DNA of 64,000 nt from Neoaquamicrobium microcysteis (GTDB taxonomy: Bacteria; Pseudomonadota; Alphaproteobacteria; Rhizobiales; Rhizobiaceae): positions 62,001 through 126,000 of the forward strand of contig NZ_VSZS01000061.1 of assembly GCF_008180155.1 (NCBI RefSeq), read 5' to 3'. Of this stretch, positions 1 through 8,416 are shown one piece after another; the first letter of the stretch is position 1, and each line of letters starts with the position of its first letter. Under the pieces are notes generated by a model that had not been told where the DNA came from, ran no database searches, and saw only the letters and a list, made by a program, of their open reading frames with translations. The position numbers were made by a program, and so were the translations under genes.

Positions 1-481
1 CCGTAGACTGATGTGCGATCGTGCCGAGCGCGAGGATGGCCCGCAGGTTGGGGAAGCGGTTGATCGTCGGCGTGAGGAAGTTGCGACAGGTGGCGATCTC
101 CGCGCCGACCGGCTTGTTTTCGGGCGGCACGCAGCGCACCGCGTTGGTCAGCGCCGTCTCGATCAGTTGGACGCCGTCGTCCGGCCGCGCCTTGAACTCG
201 CCGCTCGAAAAGCCGAAGCGCGAGAGCGTGGAATAGAGGAGGTCGCCTGCATAGTCGCCGGTGAACGGGCGGCCGGTTCGGTTGGCCCCGCGCAGGCCCG
301 GCGCAAGCCCGACGATCAGGAACCGCACGCTCTCGTCGCCGTCACGGGAAGCGAAGGTCGGCACCGGTGCGTTGAACCATTGCGGCTCTTTCGAGCGCCA
401 GAGCGCGATGAAGTCGTGGAGGCGAGGGCACAGCGCGCAGTCGCGCGACGGCTCCGAAAGGCCGGCCAAAGGCAGCGTCAT
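1..481 (-). CDS. Type 5 uracil-DNA glycosylase (partial, C-terminus beyond window)
   Basis: Excises uracil and some other deaminated bases from DNA in base excision repair. The first 160 codons are present; the gene runs off the left edge. Visible motifs are GLAPGLRGANRTGRPFTGD (residues 58-76), the active-site loop of family 4/5 UDGs, and four cysteines (C15, C18, C117, C132) spaced as the family's iron-sulphur ligands. The GLAPG loop fits the type 5 (UdgB) group better than family 4. The ATG at 481 overlaps the TGA of the upstream NYN gene by one base (TGATG), so the two are probably translationally coupled. The family call is firm; the exact subtype is less so because the second catalytic motif lies outside the window. 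Confidence 0.88.
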   Translation of the reverse strand, partial: MTLPLAGLSEPSRDCALCPRLHDFIALWRSKEPQWFNAPVPTFASRDGDESVRFLIVGLAPGLRGANRTGRPFTGDYAGDLLYSTLSRFGFSSGEFKARPDDGVQLIETALTNAVRCVPPENKPVGAEIATCRNFLTPTINRFPNLRAILALGTIAHQST

Positions 482-1065
482 CACAAATCGTCTTCGTCGT
501 ATTCCGGTTCGGGATCGACGCGCCGCGCAGGGCGCTCGCTCGGATCGCGCCCGATGTCGTTCCTCAACGACACGAGGTCGATGAAGTGGTCGGCCTGGCG
601 GCGAAGGTCGTCGGAAATCATCGGCGGCTGAGAACTCATGGTCGAGACGATGGAGACCTTGCGGCCCTTGCGCTGCAAGGCTTCGACCAGGGTGCGGAAA
701 TCGCCGTCGCCCGAGAATATGACGTAGTGATCGACGACGTCGGCAAGCTCGAGAGCATCGACGGTGAGCTCGATATCCATGTTGCCCTTGATCTTGCGGC
801 GGCCGGTCGAGTCGGTGAATTCCTTGGCCGGCTTGGTCACGACCTTGTAGCCGTTGTAGTCGAGCCAGTCGATAAGCGGACGGATGGACGAGTATTCCTG
901 ATCTTCCACCAGCGCCGTGTAGTAATAGGCGCGCAGGAGATAGCCGCGTTTCTGGAAGCTGGCCAGAAGTTTTCGATAGTCGATGTCGAAACCGAGGGAG
1001 CGGGAGGTTGCGTAGAGATTGGCTCCGTCGATGAAAAGCGCGATCTTTTCGCGTGGGTCGAACAT
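481..1065 (-). CDS. NYN domain protein (LabA/DUF88 family, PIN-like nuclease fold)
   Basis: A 194-residue protein of the LabA/DUF88 NYN family, predicted metal-dependent RNases of PIN-like fold. Conserved acidic residues are in place: D13 in FIDGANL, D97 in GNMDIEL, D103, and D120/D122 in SGDGDF. The tail from about residue 171 is charged and acidic (ends DPEPEYDEDDL) and is probably disordered. The ATG at 1065 begins MFDPREKIALFIDG, directly before the first catalytic strand, and has a weak AGGG upstream. It is followed by the uracil-DNA glycosylase with a one-base overlap, suggesting one transcript. The cellular substrate cannot be told from sequence. Confidence 0.9.
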   Translation of the reverse strand: MFDPREKIALFIDGANLYATSRSLGFDIDYRKLLASFQKRGYLLRAYYYTALVEDQEYSSIRPLIDWLDYNGYKVVTKPAKEFTDSTGRRKIKGNMDIELTVDALELADVVDHYVIFSGDGDFRTLVEALQRKGRKVSIVSTMSSQPPMISDDLRRQADHFIDLVSLRNDIGRDPSERPARRVDPEPEYDEDDL

Positions 1066-1262
1066 TCTCAAATATCCCTGTTCGGCAATAAGCGGCGTCG
1101 AAAAAACTCTGCAGGCAGCTACGCGATGCGAAATCACCAATGCTGTCCGGCTGCAATAAATTGAGATAACGCTGCGTCGTATCCATTCCAAGGCCGGGCC
1201 GGATATTCTCTCGGGGTTTCGTTCACGATTTTGAGAACGATCGCTACTCGCGCATGTCCTGC

Positions 1263-1293
1263 TTGACCTTTCAGCGGCTGGAAGGTGCACGAC
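1263..1293 (+). promoter_or_regulatory. CueR/HmrR-like MerR-family operator-promoter
   Basis: TTGACC at 1263-1268 serves as a -35 element. It overlaps an interrupted inverted repeat ACCTTTCAG-CGG-CTGGAAGGT (1266-1286, one mismatch between arms). This closely resembles copper-responsive CueR/HmrR boxes, in which the repeat lies in an overlong 19-bp spacer. The expected -10 at about 1288-1293 (CACGAC) is poor, which is the weak part of the call. It lies 37 bp upstream of the DUF305 start codon. No MerR-family gene is in the window. Confidence 0.6.
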
Positions 1294-1323
1294 ATCATCC
1301 TTCACGGACCGAAGGAGGTTGCA

Positions 1324-1686
1324 ATGATCCGTTTCCTTTCGCTTGTCGGCGCTGCCGGTCTTACCGCCGGCGTGGCGCTGTTTCCCGCGCAGGCCCAGAT
1401 GGGCCATGGCGGCCATATGGGAGATGGAGGCGCATCCCACTCCTATATGCAGGCTATGAAGAGCATGCATGACGGCATGGCCGGCATGGAACTCACCGGC
1501 AAGCCGGGCGTCGATTTCGCGCTGATGATGATCCCCCACCATCAGAGCGCGATCGACATGGCGAAAGCCTATCTGGAAAGCGGCGAGGACGATGCGGAAC
1601 TGACCAGGCTGTCCGAGGAGATCATCGCCGCACAGGAAGGTGAGATCGCCTTCCTCAAGGACTGGCTGGCGAAAAACAGGCAGTAG
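1324..1686 (+). CDS. DUF305 periplasmic protein, probable copper-binding (CopM-like)
   Basis: A 120-residue exported protein. Residues 1-24 form a signal peptide ending in AQA. The mature N-terminus is rich in Met and His (MGHGGHMGDGG, residues 26-36), followed by further Met/His positions and the DUF305 core with MMIPHHQSAIDMA (68-80). DUF305 proteins such as CopM bind copper in the periplasm, and the CueR-like box upstream agrees with that. The ATG at 1324 is chosen because GAAGGAGGT sits at 1311-1319; an in-frame upstream ATG at 1285 lies inside the operator and would spoil the signal peptide. Copper binding is inferred, not shown by sequence alone. Confidence 0.88.
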   Translation: MIRFLSLVGAAGLTAGVALFPAQAQMGHGGHMGDGGASHSYMQAMKSMHDGMAGMELTGKPGVDFALMMIPHHQSAIDMAKAYLESGEDDAELTRLSEEIIAAQEGEIAFLKDWLAKNRQ

Positions 1687-1710
1687 GGCGTTCCCATCGG
1701 CGTTTTGGCG

Positions 1711-1746
1711 GCATCATGCGCGCCCATGCGCATGATGCTTGTTTTT
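1711..1746 (+). terminator. Rho-independent terminator after the DUF305 gene
   Basis: Perfect 11-bp arms GCATCATGCGC (1711-1721) and GCGCATGATGC (1728-1738) enclose a 6-nt loop and are followed by TTGTTTTT. It ends the DUF305 transcript and isolates it from rpoZ. Confidence 0.88.
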
Positions 1747-1811
1747 CGGCGCGGTTCGCGATAAGGACCAGCCAAACTCTCCGACAATTCCACCAATGAA
1801 AGGGGCAATGA

Positions 1812-2213
1812 ATGGCCCGCGTTACCGTTGAGGATTGCATCGACAAGGTCGAGAACCGCTTCGAGCTGGTTCTGCTTGCCGGACACCGCGCCCGCCAGAT
1901 CTCGCAGGGCGCGCAGATCACCGTCGACCGCGACAACGACAAGAACCCGGTGGTGGCGCTTCGCGAGATCGCCGACGAGACGCTTGCGCCCGGCGATCTG
2001 AAGGAAGACCTGATCCACTCGCTGCAGAAGCATGTAGAGGTCGATGAGCCGGAAGCTGTCGATGCACCCGAGCTTACCGATGCGTCCGCGCCTGCCGTTG
2101 CTGCCGAAGCCGAAGGCGACGACGACAACATCGCATTCGACCGGATGACGGAAGAAGACCTGCTCGCCGGCATCGAAGGCTTGGTCGCACCGGAAAAAAG
2201 CGACGATTTCTGA
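1812..2213 (+). CDS. rpoZ: RNA polymerase omega subunit
   Basis: Omega stabilises the beta-prime subunit in RNA polymerase assembly. The 133-residue product has the family N-terminus [20 protein letters not shown] and a core matching omega to about residue 75, then an acidic, alanine-rich tail typical of alphaproteobacterial versions. AGGGG at 1801-1805 supports the ATG at 1812; the ATG at 1808 is out of frame. It lies just upstream of rel, the usual arrangement (rpoZ-spoT/rel), and omega takes part in ppGpp sensing in many proteobacteria. Confidence 0.97.
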   Translation: MARVTVEDCIDKVENRFELVLLAGHRARQISQGAQITVDRDNDKNPVVALREIADETLAPGDLKEDLIHSLQKHVEVDEPEAVDAPELTDASAPAVAAEAEGDDDNIAFDRMTEEDLLAGIEGLVAPEKSDDF

Positions 2214-2267
2214 TTGCTGGACCATCGGCAGCCACTTTATCGGCCGTCGAATCGTGTCTATCTAGAA

Positions 2268-2298
2268 ACATGCGCCCGCGAGCCCGCGCGGCGCATGT
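2268..2298 (+). terminator. Hairpin between rpoZ and rel (possible weak terminator or leader structure)
   Basis: ACATGCGCC (2268-2276) and GGCGCATGT (2290-2298) form a perfect 9-bp stem, with further CGCG pairing possible inside the loop. Only CTTCGTTT follows, so it may be a weak rpoZ terminator or a structure in the rel leader 28 nt before the start codon. Confidence 0.45.
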
Positions 2299-2326
2299 CT
2301 TCGTTTGAGCGACAGGATTTCCGCCC

Positions 2327-4564
2327 ATGATGCGTCAGTACGAGCTTGTCGAGCGCGTTCAGCGCTACAAGCCTGACGTCAACGAGGCGCTGCTCAACAA
2401 GGCCTACGTCTATGCCATGCAGAAGCATGGCCACCAGAAGCGGGCATCGGGCGATCCCTATTTCTCGCATCCGCTGGAAGTCGCCGCCATCCTCACCGAC
2501 ATGCGCATGGACGAGGCGACGATTGCGGTCGCGCTCCTCCACGACACGATAGAGGACACCAGCGCCACGAGGCAGGAGATCGATACGCTTTTCGGCCCCG
2601 ACATGGGCAAGCTTGTCGAGGGGCTGACCAAGCTCAAGAAGCTCGATCTCGTCTCCAAGAAGGCCGAGCAGGCGGAAAACCTGCGCAAGCTGCTGCTGGC
2701 GATCTCCGACGACGTGCGCGTGCTGCTGGTCAAGCTGGCCGACCGCCTCCACAACATGCGAACCCTCGACCACATGCGCCCCGACAAGCGGCTGCGCATC
2801 GCCGAGGAGACGATGGACATCTATGCGCCGCTGGCCGGCCGCATGGGCATGCAGGACATGCGCGAGGAACTGGAGGAGCTTGCCTTCCGCTACATCAACC
2901 CCGAGGCGCACAAGGCCGTCACGGAGAGGCTGGCCGAGTTTTTCGAGCGCAACAAGGGGGTCGTCGGCGAGATCGAGCAGGCGCTTTCCGAGCTGTTCGT
3001 GGAACACGCGCTCTATGCGGAGGTGAAAAGCCGCCGCAAGAAGCCGTGGTCTGTCTTCCGCAAGATGGAAACCAAGGCCATCTCGTTCGAGCAGCTTTCC
3101 GACCTCATCGGGTTTCGCGTCATCCTTGCCAATCTCGAAGATTGCTATCGGGCGCTGGGCGCCATCCACGTCAAGTGGTCGATGGTGCCTGGCCGCTTCA
3201 AGGATTATATCTCGACGCCGAAGCAGAACGACTACCGGTCGATCCACACCACCATCGTCGGCCCGTCGCGCCAGCGCGTCGAACTGCAGATACGCACGCA
3301 GGCCATGGACGCTGTTGCCGAATACGGCGTCGCCGCCCATTCGATCTACAAGGACCATGGCAACAAGCCTAACGGCGCGGGCCATGCCATCTCCAAGGAC
3401 ACCAACGCCTATGCATGGCTGCGCCAGACCATCGAGGCGCTCGCGGAAGGCGACAACCCCGAAGAGTTCCTGGAAAACACCAAGCTGGAGCTGTTCCAGG
3501 ACCAGGTCTTCGCCTTCACGCCCAAGGGCCGTCTGATCGCGCTGCCGCGCGGGGCTACCCCCATCGACTTCGCCTATGCGGTCCACACGGATGTCGGCGA
3601 CACCTGCGTGGGCGCCAAGGTCAACGGCCGCATCATGCCGCTGATGACCGAGCTGAAGAACGGCGACGAGGTCGAGATCATCAGGTCGAAGGCGCAGGTG
3701 CCGCCTGCTGCCTGGGAATCCATCGTAGTGACCGGCAAGGCGCGCTCCGCGATCCGCCGTGCCACGCGCAACGCGATCCGCAAGCAGTATACCGGGCTAG
3801 GCACATGCATTCTCGAACGCGCCTTCGAGCGCGCCGGCAAGACGTTCTCGAAGGAGCAGATCAAGCCCGTGCTGCACCGGCTGGCGCGCAAGGAGGTTGA
3901 AGACGTGCTGGCGGCCGTGGGGCGTGGCGAGCTTTCGTCTCCCGACGTACTCAAGGCGGTGTTTCCCGAGCACAAGGAAGATCGCGTCGCCCAGTCGCCC
4001 AAGCCGCGCGAGGAGGGGTGGTTCAACCTGCGCAACGCGGCGGGCATGCTGTTCCAGATTCCCGGCATGTCGTCTTCGCGCAAGAGCCGCAAGACCGGGG
4101 ACACGGGCAAGGGCGGCGCGGTGCCGATCCGCGGCGTGCGCGGCGACCTGCCGGTTTCGTTTGCGCCCGAGGGCGCGGTGCCGGGCGACCGCATCGTCGG
4201 CATCATGCAGCCGGGTTCGGGCATCACCATCTATCCGATCCAGTCGCCGTCGCTGACGGCCTTCGACGACCAGCCGGAGCGCTGGATCGACGTGCGCTGG
4301 GACATCGACGAAGACATGAAGGAGCGCTTTCCCGCCCGCGTCTCCGTCACCGCCATCAACGAGCCGGGGTCGCTTGCCTCGATCGCGCAGACGATCGCCG
4401 CCAACGACGCAAACATCCACACGCTTTCGATGGTGCAGACCGCGCCTGACTTCACCGAGATGGTCTTCGACCTGGAAGTGTGGGACCTCAAGCATCTGAA
4501 CCGGCTGATCTCGCAGCTCAAGGATAACTCCAGCGTCAGCGACGCCAAGCGCGTCAACGGCTGA
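2327..4564 (+). CDS. rel: Bifunctional (p)ppGpp synthetase/hydrolase
   Basis: Makes and degrades the alarmone (p)ppGpp in the stringent response. The 745 residues hold the full long-RSH layout: HD hydrolase domain with HD at 72-73 in LLHDTIEDT and [11 protein letters not shown] at about 137-147; synthetase domain with [20 protein letters not shown] at about 289-308 and [20 protein letters not shown] at 319-338; TGS domain around 395-460; a helical region; and a C-terminal ACT domain from about 665. Both catalytic domains look intact. Most alphaproteobacteria have one such enzyme, often called rsh or spoT. The start is an ATGATG pair; either codon could be used. Confidence 0.96.
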   Translation: MMRQYELVERVQRYKPDVNEALLNKAYVYAMQKHGHQKRASGDPYFSHPLEVAAILTDMRMDEATIAVALLHDTIEDTSATRQEIDTLFGPDMGKLVEGLTKLKKLDLVSKKAEQAENLRKLLLAISDDVRVLLVKLADRLHNMRTLDHMRPDKRLRIAEETMDIYAPLAGRMGMQDMREELEELAFRYINPEAHKAVTERLAEFFERNKGVVGEIEQALSELFVEHALYAEVKSRRKKPWSVFRKMETKAISFEQLSDLIGFRVILANLEDCYRALGAIHVKWSMVPGRFKDYISTPKQNDYRSIHTTIVGPSRQRVELQIRTQAMDAVAEYGVAAHSIYKDHGNKPNGAGHAISKDTNAYAWLRQTIEALAEGDNPEEFLENTKLELFQDQVFAFTPKGRLIALPRGATPIDFAYAVHTDVGDTCVGAKVNGRIMPLMTELKNGDEVEIIRSKAQVPPAAWESIVVTGKARSAIRRATRNAIRKQYTGLGTCILERAFERAGKTFSKEQIKPVLHRLARKEVEDVLAAVGRGELSSPDVLKAVFPEHKEDRVAQSPKPREEGWFNLRNAAGMLFQIPGMSSSRKSRKTGDTGKGGAVPIRGVRGDLPVSFAPEGAVPGDRIVGIMQPGSGITIYPIQSPSLTAFDDQPERWIDVRWDIDEDMKERFPARVSVTAINEPGSLASIAQTIAANDANIHTLSMVQTAPDFTEMVFDLEVWDLKHLNRLISQLKDNSSVSDAKRVNG

Positions 4565-4575
4565 GAGGCAGGCTC

Positions 4576-4977
4576 ATGATTATCGGGATCGGCAGCGACC
4601 TTATCGACATCAGGCGCATCGAAAAGACGCTGGAGAGGCACCCGGAACGCTTTGTCGCGCGCGTTTTCACCGAGATCGAGCAGCAGAAATCCGAGCGCCG
4701 CAAGGAGCGCGCGGCCTCCTACGCAAAGCGCTTCGCCGCCAAGGAGGCATGTTCCAAGGCGCTGGGCACCGGCTTTTCGCGGGGCGTGTTCTGGCGCGAC
4801 ATGGGCGTGGTCAACCTGCCAGGCGGCAAGCCGACCATGGAACTGACGGGCGGCGCGGCAAAAAGGCTGGCCGAAATGCTGCCCGCCGGACACGAGGCCT
4901 TCGTGCACGTCACCATTACCGACGACTTCCCGCTGGCGCAGGCCTTCGTCATCATCGAGGCGCGGCCTTTGGCCTGA
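4576..4977 (+). CDS. acpS: Holo-[acyl-carrier-protein] synthase
   Basis: Transfers 4'-phosphopantetheine from CoA to the serine of acyl carrier protein. The 133-residue product starts [19 protein letters not shown] with the magnesium-binding D8, and has E57 in [16 protein letters not shown]. Its length is normal for the AcpS type. It begins 11 nt after rel and leads into lepB-rnc-era, a common alphaproteobacterial order. Its substrate, acpP, lies at 49.7 kb in this window. Confidence 0.96.
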   Translation: MIIGIGSDLIDIRRIEKTLERHPERFVARVFTEIEQQKSERRKERAASYAKRFAAKEACSKALGTGFSRGVFWRDMGVVNLPGGKPTMELTGGAAKRLAEMLPAGHEAFVHVTITDDFPLAQAFVIIEARPLA

Positions 4978-5040
4978 GCGTCTATGCGTTGCCCGGTGCC
5001 GCTCAAGCGGCTATGAGGGGCCAACCGAACAGAGGACTAC

Positions 5041-5790
5041 ATGAGCGTGGCCGATAAATCGCAGAAGAAATCCGGCGGACTTGGCGAAACCGTCAGCGTC
5101 ATCGTGCAGGCGCTGCTGCTTGCGCTGGTGATCCGGACCTTCCTGTTCCAGCCGTTCTCCATCCCGTCGGGTTCGATGCGGCCGACGCTGCTCGAAGGCG
5201 ACTACCTGTTCGTCACCAAATGGGCCTACGGCTATTCGAAGCACTCGCTGCCGTTTTCGCCCAATGTGTTCGAAGGCCGCCTGTTCGGCAGCGCGCCGGA
5301 GCGCGGCGACGTCGCGGTGTTCAAGTTTCCGCCGAACCCCTCGCTCGACTACATCAAGCGCGTGATCGGCCTGCCGGGCGACACGGTGCAGATGCGCAAC
5401 GGCCAGCTCTACATCAATGGCGAGCCCGTGCAGCGCGACAAGGTGGGCGAGATCGACAATCCCGACATCACCGAGATGAACCGCCCGGTGGAAGTGTGGC
5501 GCGAAACGCTGCCCAACGGCGTCTCCTACGACACGCTCGACCTCACGCCCGACGGCATCGGCGACAACACCCGTGAGTTCGTGGTGCCCGCCGGCCACTA
5601 TTTCATGATGGGCGACAACCGCGACAACTCGACCGACAGCCGCTTCAACGTCGGCTTCGTGCCGGAGGACCATCTGGTCGGTCGCGCCAACATCATCTTC
5701 TTCTCCATCGCCGGCGGCGCGAGCCCGCTGGAGGTGTGGCGGTGGCCTAGCGAAATGCGGCCCTCGCGCATCTTCTCGATGGTCAGGTAG
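5041..5790 (+). CDS. lepB: Signal peptidase I
   Basis: Cleaves signal peptides from exported proteins at the periplasmic face of the inner membrane. The 249-residue protein has one N-terminal membrane helix (about 17-36), the catalytic serine S45 in PSGSMRPTL, the general base K106 in YIKRVIGLPGD, and the C-terminal GDNRDNSTDSR box. AGAGGAC upstream supports the ATG at 5041. It is co-directional with acpS and rnc; lepB-rnc adjacency is common in proteobacteria. Confidence 0.97.
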   Translation: MSVADKSQKKSGGLGETVSVIVQALLLALVIRTFLFQPFSIPSGSMRPTLLEGDYLFVTKWAYGYSKHSLPFSPNVFEGRLFGSAPERGDVAVFKFPPNPSLDYIKRVIGLPGDTVQMRNGQLYINGEPVQRDKVGEIDNPDITEMNRPVEVWRETLPNGVSYDTLDLTPDGIGDNTREFVVPAGHYFMMGDNRDNSTDSRFNVGFVPEDHLVGRANIIFFSIAGGASPLEVWRWPSEMRPSRIFSMVR

Positions 5791-5803
5791 AAACGGTCAT
5801 GGC

Positions 5804-6523
5804 GTGATGGCCGCGAAACCCAGGAACGGGCCGGAGTTGGTTGCCGCGATTGAGGCGATCACCGGGCACGCATTTGCCGATGTGGGCCTGCTGCGCCGCG
5901 CGTTGACCCATGCCAGCGCCAAGGGCGCGCAGGGCAGCGACTACCAGCGCCTCGAGTTCCTCGGCGACCGGGTGCTCGGGCTGGTTGTCGCTCAGATGGT
6001 GTTCGAGGCGCACCCGCGCGCACCGGAAGGCGAGCTTTCGCTGCGGCTGAACGCGCTGGTGAACGCCGAGACGCTGGCCGAGATCGCCGACGAGTTGGGC
6101 CTTTCCGACCTCATCCTCGCCGGCAGCGAACTGCGCACGCTCACCGGACGGAAGCGCGTCAACCTCCGTGCCGACGTGATGGAGGCCGTCATAGCGGCGG
6201 TCTATCTCGAAGGCGGGCTGGAAACGGCACGAAGCTTCATCCGCCGCCACTGGGACGGCCGCTCGAAAGCGCCGACGGCGGCGCGGCGCGACGCCAAGAC
6301 GGAACTTCAGGAATGGGCACATCAGGTGGCGAAAGCCTCGCCGCTCTATGTGATCGACAAGCGCGAAGGACCGGATCATGATCCCATCTTCGAGGTTTCC
6401 GTGCGCATAGCAGGGCTGGCGCCGGCAACCGGCTGCGGCCGCTCCAAGCGCGAGGCCGAGCAGGCAGCGGCCGCGGCCATATTGGCGCGTGAAGGTGTAT
6501 GGCACGAGGAAGCGGGCGCATGA
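5804..6523 (+). CDS. rnc: Ribonuclease III
   Basis: Double-strand RNA endonuclease that processes rRNA precursors and structured mRNAs. The 239-residue product has the signature YQRLEFLGDRVLG (47-59) in the nuclease domain and a C-terminal dsRNA-binding domain from about residue 163 to 230. The start is GTG 5804 or ATG 5807 directly after it; an ATG at 5799 runs into a stop at once. Its last codons overlap the start of era by four bases. Confidence 0.96.
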   Translation: MMAAKPRNGPELVAAIEAITGHAFADVGLLRRALTHASAKGAQGSDYQRLEFLGDRVLGLVVAQMVFEAHPRAPEGELSLRLNALVNAETLAEIADELGLSDLILAGSELRTLTGRKRVNLRADVMEAVIAAVYLEGGLETARSFIRRHWDGRSKAPTAARRDAKTELQEWAHQVAKASPLYVIDKREGPDHDPIFEVSVRIAGLAPATGCGRSKREAEQAAAAAILAREGVWHEEAGA

Positions 6524-7437
6524 CCGAAGAAACCATGGACACACCGCAGACGCGTTCCGGCTTCGTCGCGCTGATCGGCGCTCCCAATGCGGGCAAATCC
6601 ACTCTGGTGAACCAGCTTGTAGGCGCGAAGGTCTCCATCGTCACCCACAAGGTGCAGACGACGCGAGCCGTGGTGCGAGGCATCGCCACGCATGACAACG
6701 CGCAGATCGTGTTGGTGGACACCCCAGGCATCTTCAAGCCGCGCCGCAGGCTGGACGAGGCGATGGTGACCACCGCGTGGGGCGGAGCGAAGGACGCCGA
6801 CATCGTCGTGGTGCTGATCGACGCCGAGCGCGGCATAAGGGGCGATGCCGAGGCGATCCTCGAAAACCTGGCGAATGTGCGCCAGCCGAAGCTATTGGTG
6901 CTCAACAAGGTGGACCGGGTGAAGCCGGAAAACCTGCTCAAGCTGACGCAGGACGCCAACGGCCGCGCCGAGTTCGAGCGCACCTTCATGATTTCAGCGT
7001 TGACCGGCTCCGGCTGCAAGGATTTGCTCGACTTCCTTGCGCAACGCCTGCCCGAAGGGCCTTGGTACTATCCCGAGGACCAGATTTCCGACCTGCCGAT
7101 GCGCCAGCTGGCGGCGGAGGTGACGCGCGAAAAGCTCTATCTGCGCCTGCATCAGGAACTGCCTTACTCCTCTCACGTCGAAACCGAGAAGTGGGAGGAA
7201 AAGAAGGACGGTTCGGTCCGCATCGAACAGGTCATCTATGTCGAGCGCGACAGCCAGAAGAAGATCGTGCTCGGCCACAAGGGCGAGACGATCCGCGCGA
7301 TAGGGCAGGCCGCCCGCAAGGAAATCGGCGAGATGCTGGAACAGCCGGTCCACCTTTTCCTGTTCGTCAAGGTGCGCGAAAACTGGGTCAACGATCCCGA
7401 ACGCTACCGCGAGATGGGGCTGGAATTTCCGCGCTAG
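6520..7437 (+). CDS. era: GTPase Era
   Basis: Binds the 3' end of 16S rRNA and assists 30S maturation. The 305 residues contain G1 GAPNAGKST (20-28), G3 DTPG (67-70), G4 NKVD (129-132), and a C-terminal KH domain (VLGHKGETIRAIG). The ATG at 6520 overlaps the rnc stop as ATGA and has GAGGAAG upstream; an in-frame ATG at 6499 would add seven residues and lacks a ribosome site. The TAG stop shares its bases with the stop of the convergent gene in a CTAG at 7434-7437. Confidence 0.97.
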   Translation: MTEETMDTPQTRSGFVALIGAPNAGKSTLVNQLVGAKVSIVTHKVQTTRAVVRGIATHDNAQIVLVDTPGIFKPRRRLDEAMVTTAWGGAKDADIVVVLIDAERGIRGDAEAILENLANVRQPKLLVLNKVDRVKPENLLKLTQDANGRAEFERTFMISALTGSGCKDLLDFLAQRLPEGPWYYPEDQISDLPMRQLAAEVTREKLYLRLHQELPYSSHVETEKWEEKKDGSVRIEQVIYVERDSQKKIVLGHKGETIRAIGQAARKEIGEMLEQPVHLFLFVKVRENWVNDPERYREMGLEFPR

Positions 7438-8327
7438 GTTTTCCGGGTTTCGAGCACTTTCTCGAACCAGAAATCGGCGTAGGGGTTATCGTTGTAGCGC
7501 TCAATTGCCTCGTAGCCGGCCTTGCCATAGAGCGCTTGTGCCTCGCCAAGACTGCGGTTGGTATCGAGGCGGATGCGCTGAACATTGCTGCCCGCTGCCA
7601 AAGTCTCCAGCGACTCGAGTAGCCGCCGGGCGATGCCGAGCCCGCGTGCATCAGGTGAGACCCACATACGCTTGATCTCGGCGGTCTCGGTGTCGAGCTT
7701 CTTCAGCATGCCGCAGCCGACCGCTAAGCCATCCAGCCGCGCGACGAGGAACATGCTTTCGTCGTCCGGCGTAGGCGTACCGGCATAGCCGCCATTGTCA
7801 GGGTCAAAGCCTTCTTCGAAACGCTCCGACAGTTCCCGGAAATATGCTTCCACGCAGACGCGAGCGTCTTGGCTGTCGGCGGACTCCGGTGCGATGGAGA
7901 CCGAGGCGGCTGCCATCAGCGTTTCGACCTCCGCCATCGCGGAAACAAGCCGTTGCCTCTGCGCATCCGATAGTGGTTGCAGGAGGGAATAGGCAAATTC
8001 GTCCGACATCCGATCGTAGGCATGCCATTCCTCGAACCCTCGCGGGGTCAGTGTCAAACGCCGGCGGCGGCGGTCCTCCGGATCGTCCTCGATCGCGACG
8101 AGACCCTGTGAGGCAAGGGATTTCAGGAGCCGGCTCATATAGCCCGAATCGAGGCTCAGCCGGTCGCGCAGGGCGCTGAGGTCGGCGCCGTGCGGTCCGA
8201 TTTCAAACAGCAGCCGCGCCTGCCCTAACGGCCGGCCGCGACCCAGATAGCTGCCGTCGAGCAGACCTGTGCGTAGGGTGACGCGGCGGTTGAAGCTGCG
8301 AACGCGTTGTGATTGATAGATATCCAT
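7434..8327 (-). CDS. MarR-type regulator fused to a GNAT acetyltransferase
   Basis: A 297-residue two-domain protein. Residues 1-140 are a MarR-like winged helix (LSLDSGYMSRLLKSLASQGL at about 58-76, then the basic wing DDPEDRRRRRLTLT). Residues 150-295 are a GNAT domain with acetyl-CoA motif RGLGIARRLL (228-237) and the C-terminal LYGKAGYEAIERY. MarR-GNAT fusions are a known family; the acetylated substrate is unknown. The gene sits convergently between era and recO, which are often adjacent, so it looks like an insertion. A perfect palindrome overlaps its start codon and no Shine-Dalgarno is seen, suggesting autoregulation and perhaps a leaderless mRNA. Confidence 0.92.
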   Translation of the reverse strand: MDIYQSQRVRSFNRRVTLRTGLLDGSYLGRGRPLGQARLLFEIGPHGADLSALRDRLSLDSGYMSRLLKSLASQGLVAIEDDPEDRRRRRLTLTPRGFEEWHAYDRMSDEFAYSLLQPLSDAQRQRLVSAMAEVETLMAAASVSIAPESADSQDARVCVEAYFRELSERFEEGFDPDNGGYAGTPTPDDESMFLVARLDGLAVGCGMLKKLDTETAEIKRMWVSPDARGLGIARRLLESLETLAAGSNVQRIRLDTNRSLGEAQALYGKAGYEAIERYNDNPYADFWFEKVLETRKT

Positions 8328-8349
8328 TCTCTGACTTTAGTCAGAGAAT
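8326..8349. promoter_or_regulatory. Palindromic operator at the MarR-GNAT start codon
   Basis: Perfect inverted repeat ATTCTCTGAC-TTTA-GTCAGAGAAT with 10-bp arms (8326-8335 and 8340-8349). It covers part of the MarR-GNAT start codon at 8327-8325. On the minus strand a possible -35 TTGCCA (8361-8356) and -10 TAAAGT (8339-8334) with a 16-nt spacer put the -10 inside the palindrome and the transcript start at or next to the ATG. The size and position fit a MarR-family operator. It could also affect recO, whose start is 68 bp away. Confidence 0.72.
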
Positions 8350-8416
8350 TTGAGTTGGCAAGAGGATGCGCCATGGCGCTTGAATTCCGCCGCACCTTGG
8401 TGGAAGGCTCCGCTGC

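Noticed and set aside
2258-3586. A 442-codon open frame on the minus strand inside rel
   Set aside because: Shadow of the rel hydrolase and synthetase domains; composition and lack of motifs argue against coding.
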